64,000 nucleotides of DNA. Source: Flavobacteriaceae bacterium UBA6268 (lineage in GTDB: Bacteria; Bacteroidota; Bacteroidia; Flavobacteriales; Flavobacteriaceae). Below, one piece after another: positions 9,052 to 17,823 of this stretch (its first letter is position 1; each line of letters starts with the position of its first letter). The stretch spans positions 19,151 to 83,150 of the forward strand of contig DJVA01000075.1 in assembly GCA_002440705.1 (NCBI GenBank), written 5' to 3'. The notes beneath the pieces are model-generated. The model was not told the DNA's origin. It made no database searches and saw only the letters and a program-made list of their open reading frames with translations. The translations under genes and the position numbers were made by a program.

Positions 9052-10035
9052 TTAATTTTCTGCGTATTTCTTAAGGCTTACAAATGTGCCCCAAATGCCG
9101 GCCAGTAATAGGTATACAAATACTAAAAGCAATGGGTAAAAAATCATTTTATTACTCATTAGGGACTTTTCGCCTACATATAATGTTGGCTTATTGATGT
9201 TCACAACAATATCTTTGGAGTAGGCTAATTTCCGCTTATTGGTTTCGATCTCCTTCTCCAACTCCATTTTATTGGTTAGTACCTGTGCAATGTTAAGGTT
9301 TTTGTCGATGAAATAGATATCCCCCAATTTGGAGGGGTTGAACTCGTCCTGATTATTGGCCGCAACCAAGGCATCGATTTGTGCCACTGTTTTTTTATTG
9401 TTCTCAATGGCCTCGGAAAGGGTTTCTAAGTAAACATCTTTGTAATGCTGAAGGTCATCGTTGTCATTCAGGAACGCCATAAGTTCTGCAATTACCTGAT
9501 CTTTTGCGTAACTGCTCGTGTAAATTTGAATGTAGTGATAGTTGTATTCACTCGTAAAAGTATCGGCAATGGTTGTAATTTCCTCATTATCGTCAAAATC
9601 AAATTCCATATACCGCAACAACCCTTCAACATTGGGATCATTGGGTTTTTGGTCCTCAATAATGTCTGTTAGGTTAATGATGGGTTCGATTGTGATTTGC
9701 GTCAGCTTGGCCAAAGGTTTGGGAATGTTTTCGTCCGGGATGACACCTTCTTTTTTCTCGGCCAATTTCTCGTTCAGGTAATTTACTTTGCTATACACAT
9801 AGTTAACCGAATCAAAATTGATGCGCACTAAAATCTTTGCTTGTTTTCCTAGCCCGGCTGATTGGACAATGTAAAACCCATATCCAACCCCTGCCAGTAT
9901 CAATATTAATAGGATAATCCAGCTTTTCTTGATAAAATTAAGAACCTTGAATCCAAGCCTTAGGATGCTTTTCAGGCTCTTTGTAAAAATTTTTCCAAGG
10001 TAAAATAAGTCTATTTCTTCGTTCGTGTTTGCCAT
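9052..10035 (-). CDS. Wzz-like polysaccharide chain-length regulator
   Basis: A 327-residue protein with a cytoplasmic N-terminus, a membrane helix at about residues 37-57 (SWIILLILILAGVGYGFYIV), a long periplasmic helical region and a second helix at about 298-318. This two-helix layout is that of Wzz/PCP co-polymerases, which set chain length together with Wzy. It lacks a C-terminal tyrosine-kinase domain, so it is not a Wzc fusion. It lies six bases after rmlD and 30 before the flippase. Confidence 0.75.
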   Translation of the reverse strand: MANTNEEIDLFYLGKIFTKSLKSILRLGFKVLNFIKKSWIILLILILAGVGYGFYIVQSAGLGKQAKILVRINFDSVNYVYSKVNYLNEKLAEKKEGVIPDENIPKPLAKLTQITIEPIINLTDIIEDQKPNDPNVEGLLRYMEFDFDDNEEITTIADTFTSEYNYHYIQIYTSSYAKDQVIAELMAFLNDNDDLQHYKDVYLETLSEAIENNKKTVAQIDALVAANNQDEFNPSKLGDIYFIDKNLNIAQVLTNKMELEKEIETNKRKLAYSKDIVVNINKPTLYVGEKSLMSNKMIFYPLLLVFVYLLLAGIWGTFVSLKKYAEN

Positions 10036-10041
10036 GTCAAA

Positions 10042-10896
10042 TCACCATTTAGTTTGTATAAGTGTCTCCAAACTTTCTTTCCAGTTTTTGGAGGAAATTC
10101 CTAGAAGCTTGTTGAGCTTATCATTACTCAGTACACTGTTTTTGGGCCTTTCGGCAAATGTAGGATAATTATTGGTTTTTGCAACGGTTACCTTTTCTGA
10201 AAAGCCCGAAATCTCTAAGATGGCTTTGGCAAAATCATACCAGGTAACTGCGCCTTCATTGCTAAAGTGATAGGTCCCATATGCTGTGCTGTTTTGCGCA
10301 ATTAGCTGTAACAATACGTTGGCTAAATCATTTGCATTCGTGGGAGCTCCTATTTGGTCTGTGGTCATGGTAAGCTGGTTTTTTTCTTGTGCCAACCTGA
10401 GGATGGTTTTCAAAAAATTATGCCCATACTGAGAATAAAGCCAGGAAGTTCTCACAATAAAATGGTGAGGGCAGCAATGTCGGATGTAGGCTTCTCCCTC
10501 CAATTTGGACGCCCCATACACATTGATGGGGTGCGTGGGGTCCGATTCGGTGTAAGGCGTTTCTTTTTTCCCGTCGAAAACATAATCGGTTGACACGTGG
10601 ATCAAAACTGTTTCGTGTTTGGCGCAGGTTACTGCAAGGTTTTTGACCGCTTCCCCATTAATTGCAAAAGCAAGATCCCTTTCGTTTTCGGCCTTGTCAA
10701 CGTGGGTATATGCTGCAGCATTGATGCAGTAATCTATGGCATGGGTTTCAAAAAATTGAGTTACCTGTTGAGAATTTGTAAGGTCCAAGAATTCCTTGCC
10801 TTCAAAAAGAATTTCCAGTTCCGAAAATTCCAAAGCTGCATCACGAATGCATTGGCCCAGCTGCCCTTGTGCTCCTGTTACGAGTATTTTTTTCAT
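10042..10896 (-). CDS. rmlD: dTDP-4-dehydrorhamnose reductase
   Basis: A 284-residue short-chain dehydrogenase. The N-terminal ILVTGAQGQLGQCIRDAA is the NADPH-binding site, STDYVFDG holds the conserved TDYVFDG of RmlD, and YGASKLEGE holds the catalytic Tyr-x3-Lys. It makes dTDP-L-rhamnose in the last step of the pathway. Its ATG overlaps the rmlC stop by four bases (ATGA), and all four rml genes are present in order B, A, C, D of transcription. Confidence 0.95.
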   Translation of the reverse strand: MKKILVTGAQGQLGQCIRDAALEFSELEILFEGKEFLDLTNSQQVTQFFETHAIDYCINAAAYTHVDKAENERDLAFAINGEAVKNLAVTCAKHETVLIHVSTDYVFDGKKETPYTESDPTHPINVYGASKLEGEAYIRHCCPHHFIVRTSWLYSQYGHNFLKTILRLAQEKNQLTMTTDQIGAPTNANDLANVLLQLIAQNSTAYGTYHFSNEGAVTWYDFAKAILEISGFSEKVTVAKTNNYPTFAERPKNSVLSNDKLNKLLGISSKNWKESLETLIQTKW

Positions 10897-11441
10897 GCAA
10901 TAACTTCCGCGAAGGCAGGAAGTTCCAAATCTTTTGGTGAAATGATCAATTCTTCCTCAGGAAGATGCCAATCGAGTTTTAAGGTTGCGTCGTTATAGAT
11001 GATTCCGCTTTCGGAAGCTTTATCGTAGTAGTTATCGCATTTGTAGCAGAAAATGGATCGTTCCGAAAGGGTCACGAATCCATGTGCAAATCCTCTGGGA
11101 ACAAAAAATTGAATGCCATTTTCATTGCTAAGCTCTATGGAAAAATGATTCCCGAAGGTAGGAGACTCTTTGCGCAAATCAACCACAATATCCAATACCT
11201 TACCCAAAGCCACGCGCACCAGTTTTGCCTGTGCCATGGCCCCTTTTTGAAAATGAAGCCCTCGCAATACCCCTTTCGAGGATTGGGATTGGTTGTCCTG
11301 AACGAAGTGTGCTTGCAAGCCCGTAAGGTCCCTAAACTTTTTTTCATGAAAGGTTTCCATAAAAACACCCCTTTCGTCCCTAAATTCTGGGGCTTTAAGG
11401 TAAAAACAATCTTTTAAGGGCGTTGGGTGTATTTCCATCAT
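10893..11441 (-). CDS. rmlC: dTDP-4-dehydrorhamnose 3,5-epimerase
   Basis: A 182-residue cupin-fold epimerase of normal length. RDERGVFMETFHEKKF, HFVQDNQSQSSKGVLRGLHF and FFVPRGFAHGFVTLSE are the standard RmlC motifs; the His in GLHF acts as base and the conserved Tyr further on as acid. It converts dTDP-4-keto-6-deoxyglucose to the 4-keto-L-rhamnose form. The start is coupled to rmlA through a one-base TAATG overlap; ATG at 11438 is an alternative start three bases on. Confidence 0.95.
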   Translation of the reverse strand: MMEIHPTPLKDCFYLKAPEFRDERGVFMETFHEKKFRDLTGLQAHFVQDNQSQSSKGVLRGLHFQKGAMAQAKLVRVALGKVLDIVVDLRKESPTFGNHFSIELSNENGIQFFVPRGFAHGFVTLSERSIFCYKCDNYYDKASESGIIYNDATLKLDWHLPEEELIISPKDLELPAFAEVIA

Positions 11442-12298
11442 TAATTCAATTGTATCAAATGCTTTCCGTACCCACTTTTAAGCAAAGGTTCGGCCAAAGC
11501 GTGCAGTTGTTTTTTGGTGATGAAGCCCATTTCATAGGCTGCTTCTTCGATTGCCCCAATCTTCAAGCCTTGCCGTTCTTCAATCACTTCCACAAATTGG
11601 GAAGCTTGCATCAACGAAGCAAAAGTACCTGTGTCCAACCAAGCAGTACCCTTATCCAATTTGCTCACGCTTAGTGTTCCCCGTTGAAGGTAAACGTTAT
11701 TGACATCCGTAATTTCAAGTTCGCCCCGTGCACTGGGCTTAATGTTATGGGCTATTTCAACCACATCGTTGTCATAAAAGTATATCCCGGGAACTGCATA
11801 ATTTGATTTTGGATTCTTTGGCTTTTCTTCGATGGAAAGTGCCTTTCCGTCTTTATCAAACTCTACCACCCCATAGCGTTCGGGATCGTGCACATGGTAG
11901 GCGTAGATGATGCCCCCTTTTGGGTCGTTGTTGGCCTGCAGCAATTCTTTCAAACCCGAGCCATAAAAAATATTGTCCCCTAGTATCAGGGCTACTTTCT
12001 CGTTTCCAATAAAATCCTTCCCAATGATAAAGGCTTCGGCCAATCCATTGGGGTGTTCCTGCACCGCATATTCAAAGACACACCCAAATTTGGATCCATC
12101 GCCCAAAAGTTTTTCAAAGAGTGGCAAGTCGTCTGGAGTAGATATGATAAGGATTTCCCGGATCCCTGAATACATCAAGGTAGAAAGTGGGTAGTAAATC
12201 ATGGGCTTATCGTAAACCGGCATCAATTGTTTGCTCACCGCCAGGGTAATGGGATGCAGCCTGGTTCCTGAGCCTCCAGCTAGAATGATTCCTTTCAT
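11441..12298 (-). CDS. rmlA: Glucose-1-phosphate thymidylyltransferase
   Basis: A 285-residue nucleotidyltransferase. The N-terminal [20 protein letters not shown] is the dTTP-binding signature, followed by [20 protein letters not shown] and NIFYGSGL, all diagnostic of RmlA. It activates glucose-1-phosphate to dTDP-glucose, the entry step to rhamnose, and is normally feedback inhibited by dTDP-rhamnose. It sits 85 bases after rmlB, the largest gap inside the rml block. Confidence 0.96.
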   Translation of the reverse strand: MKGIILAGGSGTRLHPITLAVSKQLMPVYDKPMIYYPLSTLMYSGIREILIISTPDDLPLFEKLLGDGSKFGCVFEYAVQEHPNGLAEAFIIGKDFIGNEKVALILGDNIFYGSGLKELLQANNDPKGGIIYAYHVHDPERYGVVEFDKDGKALSIEEKPKNPKSNYAVPGIYFYDNDVVEIAHNIKPSARGELEITDVNNVYLQRGTLSVSKLDKGTAWLDTGTFASLMQASQFVEVIEERQGLKIGAIEEAAYEMGFITKKQLHALAEPLLKSGYGKHLIQLN

Positions 12299-12383
12299 TT
12301 GTGTAAACTATTTGATAACGTAGAAGATGGAATGCCCCAATTGCCTAATTTCTGAATGTTTGCAAAAGGTACTAATGCGTATT

Positions 12384-13400
12384 TCATAGCAGTTCTTTGT
12401 TTTCTAAATACCATGCAACCGTTTTTTCGATACCCGTTTCAAAAGTTTCCTGAGCGCTCCATCCAAGTTCCTCTTCAATTTTAGAAGCATCAATGGCATA
12501 ACGGAAATCGTGCCCGGGCCGATCCTTAACAAAGGTAATCTGATCTTTATAGGTCCCTTTTTTGGGTTGCAGCCGGTCTAAAATATCACAAATGGTTTGC
12601 GCAATGTAAAGATTTTTCCGTTCGTTACGCCCACCAATATTGTACGTTTCGCCCAAGTTCCCTTGGTCCAAAACAAGTTTGATGCCCCTACAGTGATCTT
12701 TCACATATAACCAATCGCGCACGTTTTGCCCGTCCCCATAAATAGGGATGGGAGCTCCCGAAATGGCTTTGCGGATGATGGTAGGGATTAATTTTTCCAT
12801 GTGCTGGTGAGGTCCGTAATTGTTGGAGCAATTAGTCGTTACAACAGGCAATCCATAGGTGTGAAAATAGCTGCGAACGATAAAATCGGAAGAAGCCTTG
12901 GAGGCACTGTATGGACTGTTTGGAGCATAGCAGGTACCTTCAGTAAACAATCCCGTTTCGCCCAAACTTCCATATACCTCATCGGTAGAAACATGCAAAA
13001 AGCGCGCATTTTTGAATTTTTCCTTGAATTGATTAGGGCCCTCCATCCAGAGTTTGTAAGCAGCTTGCAACAATTGAAAGGTTCCTACAATATTGGTTTC
13101 GATGAAATCGGCTGGCCCAGAAATGGAATTGTCCACATGCGATTCGGCCGCAAAATGTACCACTTCAAGAAATTGGTGTTCGGCAAACAATTGTTCCAAT
13201 AATTTGGCATCACATATATCCCCTTGTACAAATTGAAATTTTGGGTTGTCCGAAACCATTACCAAATTTCTAAGATCGCCCGCATAGGTAAGTTTATCCA
13301 ATACCACCACTTCATCGTCAAAATGATCCATGAGGTAGGAAACATAATTGGAGCCTATAAACCCTGCAGCTCCGGTAATCAGTACTTTGCCTTTTGTCAA
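12384..13400 (-). CDS. rmlB: dTDP-glucose 4,6-dehydratase
   Basis: A 338-residue extended short-chain dehydrogenase. It has [18 protein letters not shown] (NAD site), [22 protein letters not shown] and YSASKASSD (catalytic Tyr-x3-Lys), all as in RmlB. It converts dTDP-glucose to dTDP-4-keto-6-deoxyglucose. It follows the upstream uncharacterised protein by only six bases, tying that gene to the rhamnose pathway transcript. Confidence 0.96.
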   Translation of the reverse strand: MTKGKVLITGAAGFIGSNYVSYLMDHFDDEVVVLDKLTYAGDLRNLVMVSDNPKFQFVQGDICDAKLLEQLFAEHQFLEVVHFAAESHVDNSISGPADFIETNIVGTFQLLQAAYKLWMEGPNQFKEKFKNARFLHVSTDEVYGSLGETGLFTEGTCYAPNSPYSASKASSDFIVRSYFHTYGLPVVTTNCSNNYGPHQHMEKLIPTIIRKAISGAPIPIYGDGQNVRDWLYVKDHCRGIKLVLDQGNLGETYNIGGRNERKNLYIAQTICDILDRLQPKKGTYKDQITFVKDRPGHDFRYAIDASKIEEELGWSAQETFETGIEKTVAWYLENKELL

Positions 13401-13406
13401 AACTTT

Positions 13407-15074
13407 CTATTTTAGTATTTGTTCCAATATTTTTTCGGTAATCAAATAGGTGGGCTTAACTCCCGTTGTACCCAAGCCTCCTGAAGCCAGGGTACTCCCA
13501 GTTTCCAGAGGATTATCGGAAGCATAGTAAGCATAACGCACTTCCACTTTAGGGCTGATGCTGCCTCGTATTTTGGAAGCTGATTGGATGGCCTTTTGGT
13601 AATGGGCTCCTTCCATTTCCAAACCGATTACGTTCCAGGAAGATTCATGAAAAAATTTCAAGATGTCCCTGTTCTGTAATGACGTGCCCAGCACAGTTAT
13701 CATGGCACCGGAATAGGTGGCCACATTTTCGGGGAATTGTTTTTTCTTTAGTTTATTCTTGAACGGATAATTGTCGGCAGTACCCTCAAAAATGTGAGAA
13801 GTTGGGATCATGATATCGCCTTTCCCGCCATCGAGTATTCCTGCCTTGCCCATGATGGAGATAGAAACTACATTCATGAATTCTTTCTTTCCGTTTTTGT
13901 GAAATGGTTTCAGCAATTCATCCATGGTTTCATAGGCCTGTTCCCCAAAAGCATAATCCATCACCAAAAGGATAGGGGCTTCAGCTTCCAAAATCGTTGT
14001 TTTTTGTGGTGTAAAGTGCATGGTATCAAAAAGTTGCACGTCAATGTTGGTCCCACTTTCGTCATTCAAGTACACCATTCCATTTTGAAGTGCCTTTTTT
14101 GACACTTTTTCCCGGAGCTTTGCATTTTCGGGATTGCTAAGCGCTTCGAAGAGTTGTAATGTCGATTTTCCTTTTCGCTCGGTGGTTAGGGCTTCTTCTG
14201 CAAAAAGGGAATTCATGACACTGTGCATATTGGCACTGATGATGTGCAAAGGGCGGTGAAACCAATTGCGTTTGTGCAATTCCTCCTTGATGCGGCTTGC
14301 CCAACGCTCTCCATGTATGTGATGTCCCAATCGTTCACGAAGTACTGGGCTGAACGTAATAAGGCGCTGTTTGTCTTCAATAATTTCTTCGATAGCGCCT
14401 TTACCTAAGTAATAAATAATTTTAAGAAATCTGTTTTCGTCTTCCTTGCAGCCAAACTTTGGAAAAGCTTCGGTGACTTCCTCAAATGTCCTTCCCAAAA
14501 AATTGGCCGTATGGGTAAGGGCAATTTCTTTATCTTGTTGGCTAAGGGTTTTTTTTCGCAAAACGGCTTCTTCCAGTTTTTCCCAATCCCTGATGACTTG
14601 TCCCCTTTCGTCAATTAGTACTTGTTTCATGATTTTATGGGACTCTATGTACAAAAAGGTGAGATGGGTAAGGATATCGTAAATTTCGCTGCGGCCCCTG
14701 GTAATCTCTATGTTCATTTGCTCATCGTCAATTCGATAGCAGTTCCTTCGGCGTTTTTCGGGGACAATGGGCTTAAAATGCGAATACTTGTAACCCTCAT
14801 CACTGGTAAGGTTAATGTAGCGACACTCTTCAATACCGTATGGCAATCGATCCATAACATAGAGCAGCCCTTGCAATTCTATTTTTTCTTCAGCAATCGA
14901 TCCGTAAATTTCCGGCCTTAACATAAGCAAGGATTCCCTTAGGGATTCCCCACTTATTCCCATGGGCTTGTAGAAACCCCTGTTGAACAAATGCCGCATG
15001 GTAATGTAAAGCCGCTCTATGGCTCCTGAGCTTTCCTGGGCCCGTGTTCGTTTATGTACTGAAACCGATTTCAT
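13407..15074 (-). CDS. Uncharacterised protein (DUF6909-like) with nucleoside-phosphorylase-like C-terminus
   Basis: A 555-residue soluble protein. From memory it matches a Bacteroidota family labelled DUF6909, but I am not certain of the number. The N-terminal 350 residues are mostly helical and unfamiliar. Residues about 365-555 read like a nucleoside phosphorylase/MTA nucleosidase: a first strand ILLVMDYAFGEQ (368-379), MGKAGILDGGKGDIMIPTSH (408-427, like the GGL-x-VGDIVIP segment), and GLEMEGAHYQKAI (484-496), which resembles the ribose-binding Met-Glu motif (VEMEAAA), followed by YYASDNP (516-522). The function is not known. It is the first gene after a promoter and lies six bases before rmlB, so it probably heads the polysaccharide transcript. 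Confidence 0.7.
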   Translation of the reverse strand: MKSVSVHKRTRAQESSGAIERLYITMRHLFNRGFYKPMGISGESLRESLLMLRPEIYGSIAEEKIELQGLLYVMDRLPYGIEECRYINLTSDEGYKYSHFKPIVPEKRRRNCYRIDDEQMNIEITRGRSEIYDILTHLTFLYIESHKIMKQVLIDERGQVIRDWEKLEEAVLRKKTLSQQDKEIALTHTANFLGRTFEEVTEAFPKFGCKEDENRFLKIIYYLGKGAIEEIIEDKQRLITFSPVLRERLGHHIHGERWASRIKEELHKRNWFHRPLHIISANMHSVMNSLFAEEALTTERKGKSTLQLFEALSNPENAKLREKVSKKALQNGMVYLNDESGTNIDVQLFDTMHFTPQKTTILEAEAPILLVMDYAFGEQAYETMDELLKPFHKNGKKEFMNVVSISIMGKAGILDGGKGDIMIPTSHIFEGTADNYPFKNKLKKKQFPENVATYSGAMITVLGTSLQNRDILKFFHESSWNVIGLEMEGAHYQKAIQSASKIRGSISPKVEVRYAYYASDNPLETGSTLASGGLGTTGVKPTYLITEKILEQILK

Positions 15075-15082
15075 TCGATGCG

Positions 15083-15116
15083 CAAAGATACTACTATTTT
15101 AAGCTTTATGCTTCAA
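15083..15116 (-). promoter_or_regulatory. Promoter of the DUF6909-like/rml/polysaccharide operon
   Basis: Minus-strand TATCTTTG at 15083-15090 is a perfect -7 element; TTG at 15114-15116 lies 23 bases upstream, at the long end of the usual spacing. The -7 box sits in the 24-base gap between the GH3 stop and the next start and ends eight bases before that ATG, so the leader would be only a few bases long. It is the last recognisable promoter before about 15 kb of closely packed same-strand genes. Confidence 0.6.
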
Positions 15117-16595
15117 GAGATTGTCCGCAATATTCCGATCGTTGGACAATCGGGGAACTTTGTTTTGCCCTCCTAACTTTCCTTGGGATTTCATGTATTC
15201 TGTAAAGCTGTTCTTTTTGAGTGCCGTAATTTTAAGGGGCTGAAGCACGTTCCCTTCAATCAAATCGAAATAATAGCTATTTTGCTTTTGAAGGCTTTTG
15301 TCCAAATAGAGCGCCATTTCGGACACATTTTTTGGGGGTTCCGCAAACTCTACCAACCATTCGTGATAGGGAAGCTGTCCCTCCTTGGGCTCGGTTTGTG
15401 GAGCAACGGTAAACTCCGATATGGAAAATCCAAAATGTTGGATGGCCTCCTGCATGGCTTGTTCCACTTCCTTCCCAATCACGTGTTCCCCAAATGCTGA
15501 AATAAAGTGTTTAATGCGCCCAGTAACCATCAATTTGTAGGGCTTAATGCTTGTAAATTTCACCGTGTCTCCCAAATTATAGGCCCAGAGTCCGGCATTG
15601 GTTGAAATAATCATTACATAATTCACCCCCATTTCAACACCTGATAAAGGAATCCTTTGGGGGTTTTCATCAAAAAAGGCATCTGCTCTAACAAACTCAT
15701 AAAACATCCCTGCATCCAATTGCAGCAAAAGTCCTTTGTCTTTTTGGGAGTCCTGAAAGGCAAAAAAGCCTTCTGAAGCGGGGTACAATTCAATGCTGTC
15801 TACTTTTCTGCCAATAAGGTCTTCAAATTTTTTGCGGTACGGTTCGTAGTTAACCCCTCCATAGATGAAAAGCTCAAAATTCGTGAAAAGCGCTCCAATG
15901 GTCTTTCCGGTTTTTGCTTTGAGGCGCTCAAAATACATCTGTACCCAGGAGGGTATCCCACTGATGATGGTCATGTTTTCGTCTTGGGTCTCTGCTACAA
16001 TGGCATCCACTTTTTCCTCCCAATCTTCAATGCAATTGGTTTCCCAAGAGGGCATTCGGTTTTTTTGAAGGTATTGAGGTACGTAATGTGCCACAATTCC
16101 CGACAAACGCCCTAGCTTAATTCCGTTTTTTTCCTTAAGGATAGGGCTTCCTTGTAAAAAAATCATCTTTCCATCCACCACTTTCGTATTACCAGTCTCG
16201 TGGATGTAGCACAAAATGGCATTTCGCGCAGCACGGATGTGGTAGGGCAAGGATTCTTTGGTAAGCGGAATGTATTTTACCCCCGAGGTTGTCCCTGAGG
16301 TCTTTGCAAAATACAGTGGTTTTCCGGGCCATAACACATTTTCATTGCCATCAACAGCCTTGTCAACGTAAGGCCTTAACGCCTCATAATCCCGGATGGG
16401 GACTCGCTTTACAAAGTCTTGGTGGGTTTTTATTTCTGAAAACCCATGGTCCTTTCCAAATTGGGTATGCGTTGCTTTGGAAATGAGTTCCCAAAAAACC
16501 CTATCCTGTGTTTCCAGTGGTTTCGAAGCCCATCTGGAAATTTGGAAAACGATTTTTTTCGCAAAGATTTTGGCTCCGAAAGATTTAAGGCTCAT
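15099..16595 (-). CDS. GH3 family acyl-adenylate/amido synthetase
   Basis: A 498-residue member of the GH3 (auxin-responsive promoter) family of adenylating enzymes. FAKTSGTTSGVKYIPLT is the ATP/AMP-binding motif, YPASEGFFAFQ the second nucleotide motif, and YNLGDTVKFTS plus VTGRIKHFISAFGEHV the third. In plants GH3 enzymes activate acyl acids as AMP-esters and join them to amino acids; the bacterial substrates are unknown. The frame is open further upstream, but ATG at 16595 fits best: it lies one base after the M23 gene's stop codon and gives MSLKSFGAKIFAKKIVFQIS, the usual N-terminus. It is in the same direction as the M23 peptidase. Confidence 0.85.
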   Translation of the reverse strand: MSLKSFGAKIFAKKIVFQISRWASKPLETQDRVFWELISKATHTQFGKDHGFSEIKTHQDFVKRVPIRDYEALRPYVDKAVDGNENVLWPGKPLYFAKTSGTTSGVKYIPLTKESLPYHIRAARNAILCYIHETGNTKVVDGKMIFLQGSPILKEKNGIKLGRLSGIVAHYVPQYLQKNRMPSWETNCIEDWEEKVDAIVAETQDENMTIISGIPSWVQMYFERLKAKTGKTIGALFTNFELFIYGGVNYEPYRKKFEDLIGRKVDSIELYPASEGFFAFQDSQKDKGLLLQLDAGMFYEFVRADAFFDENPQRIPLSGVEMGVNYVMIISTNAGLWAYNLGDTVKFTSIKPYKLMVTGRIKHFISAFGEHVIGKEVEQAMQEAIQHFGFSISEFTVAPQTEPKEGQLPYHEWLVEFAEPPKNVSEMALYLDKSLQKQNSYYFDLIEGNVLQPLKITALKKNSFTEYMKSQGKLGGQNKVPRLSNDRNIADNLLKHKA

Positions 16596-16596
16596 T

Positions 16597-17463
16597 TCAA
16601 TTAAAATCGATGAAGTTTCTGGGATTAATGGGATAGCCATCGCTCCAAAGTTCAAAATGGAGGTGCGGCCCTGTCGTAAATTCTCCTGTGTTTCCTGAAA
16701 TGGCAATCACTTCCCCAGCTTTTACCAAATCGCCCTGGCTTTTGGTGAGCGAGGCATTGTGTTTGTAAACAGAAATCAAATTAACATTGTGCTTAATAAT
16801 GATCACATATCCCGTTTCGGCGGTCCATTCCGCAAAAATTACCGTACCATCCGCAGTCGCTTTCACCGGACTGTTGGGCGCAGTAACTAAATCGACTGCA
16901 AAATGTTTTTCCTCTGGATGGTAATCTTCCGTAATCGTCCCCGAAACAGGGGGAAAGAGTACGAAGTTAATCTCGGGGTTGTCAGTAAGCGGATTGTATT
17001 TGTCTTCTTGCCGAACTTTTTCCCTAAGCAACGAATCTTCCTTGGAGGGTTCAAAAAATTGCTGATTTACTTCCTTCTGAACACTTTCCAGAAGCGAATC
17101 TTTGTTTAAGGTTTCTGCCTTAACGTCGCCTGTAAGCACTTTTTTGATGGAGGCGATGTATTGTTGGTTCACCAATAGTTTCTGTTGCAGGGAATCTGTT
17201 TGGTAGGTAAGTTCGGTTGCTTTTTTCTTCAAGGCGGTGGAAGAATACCCGGGGATGTATTCCCGCAATGGGGTAAAGGCAATTAAAAGTGTGGTCCCTG
17301 CAATCAGCAACAGCGCAAAAATGGTGCTGAATACAAATACATTCAAACGATTGAGTTTGAAAGAAAAGCGTTCTTCAAAAGTTTCCTCGTTCAATACCAC
17401 CAAGCGGTATTTGTGCAGGAGCTTTTTCTTTATTTTTTTCCCCCTCTTCTCTTTTTTCTCCAT
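16597..17463 (-). CDS. M23 family metallopeptidase (LytM-like), membrane-anchored
   Basis: A 288-residue protein with a basic Lys-rich start, one membrane helix at about residues 39-60, a coiled-coil-like stretch, and a C-terminal M23 peptidase domain. The zinc ligands are in HFAVDL (H-x3-D) and GPHLHFELW (H-x-H). Such enzymes cut peptidoglycan cross-bridges in the periplasm or serve as activators for other hydrolases. Here both key motifs are intact, so it may be catalytic. It is the first gene of a unit with GH3 and is divergent from tatA. Confidence 0.9.
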   Translation of the reverse strand: MEKKEKRGKKIKKKLLHKYRLVVLNEETFEERFSFKLNRLNVFVFSTIFALLLIAGTTLLIAFTPLREYIPGYSSTALKKKATELTYQTDSLQQKLLVNQQYIASIKKVLTGDVKAETLNKDSLLESVQKEVNQQFFEPSKEDSLLREKVRQEDKYNPLTDNPEINFVLFPPVSGTITEDYHPEEKHFAVDLVTAPNSPVKATADGTVIFAEWTAETGYVIIIKHNVNLISVYKHNASLTKSQGDLVKAGEVIAISGNTGEFTTGPHLHFELWSDGYPINPRNFIDFN

Positions 17464-17481
17464 GATGAAGCTATGGCACTA

Positions 17482-17489
17482 CAAAGGTA
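17482..17489 (-). promoter_or_regulatory. -7 promoter element for the M23/GH3 unit
   Basis: The minus strand reads TACCTTTG here, a perfect TAnnTTTG element ending 18 bases before the M23 start codon. I see no clear TTG at the right distance upstream. It forms a divergent pair with the tatA promoter about 55 bases away. Confidence 0.5.
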
Positions 17490-17520
17490 CATGGTTTATG
17501 CTAAACTTATGCTGAAAACG

Positions 17521-17549
17521 TTGTATGTTCATAATTCTTGTTACCTTTG
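17521..17549 (+). promoter_or_regulatory. tatA promoter
   Basis: TTG at 17521-17523, an 18-base spacer, then TACCTTTG at 17542-17549. Both parts and the spacing match the Bacteroidota vegetative consensus. The box ends 19 bases before the tatA ATG. Confidence 0.7.
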
Positions 17550-17568
17550 TGGAATAAATTTTTTAAAA

Positions 17569-17763
17569 ATGGAAGCACTGTTCTTACCCCTCGCCATCGG
17601 CCCGTGGCAAATTGTACTGATTGTTGTTGTTGTGTTGTTGCTATTTGGAGGTAAAAAAATTCCTGAATTGATGCGCGGACTTGGAAGCGGCATTAAAGAA
17701 TTTAAAGATGCCTCGAAAGATGACGGTAAAAACAATCCCGACAAACTTGAAGATAAAAAATAA
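17569..17763 (+). CDS. tatA: Twin-arginine translocase subunit TatA/TatE
   Basis: A 64-residue protein with one N-terminal membrane helix ([20 protein letters not shown]) followed by the hinge and amphipathic helix [20 protein letters not shown], the exact TatA layout, and a charged tail. TatA oligomers form the pore for folded proteins delivered by TatC. The frame is open for 52 codons further upstream, but those overlap the promoter; ATG at 17569 gives the standard length. No tatC is nearby, which is common when tatA stands alone. A strong terminator follows directly. Confidence 0.93.
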   Translation: MEALFLPLAIGPWQIVLIVVVVLLLFGGKKIPELMRGLGSGIKEFKDASKDDGKNNPDKLEDKK

Positions 17764-17780
17764 CCCCATTTATTTCATAA

Positions 17781-17812
17781 AAAACCCGAGGCGCTTGCTT
17801 CGGGTTTTTTTT
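17781..17812 (+). terminator. Bidirectional intrinsic terminator after tatA
   Basis: A ten-pair stem (17783-17792 with 17797-17806, one G-T pair) around the loop GCTT, followed by eight T. An A-run on the left gives a T-run on the other strand, so it can also end the converging DUF4837 transcript, whose stop lies 12 bases away. Confidence 0.9.
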
Positions 17813-17823
17813 ATGGTTCCTGC

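Noticed and set aside
10589..10604. A CACGTG core inside rmlD, as a third parS site
   Set aside because: The flanks do not fit: five of the 16 positions differ from TGTTNCACGTGAAACA.
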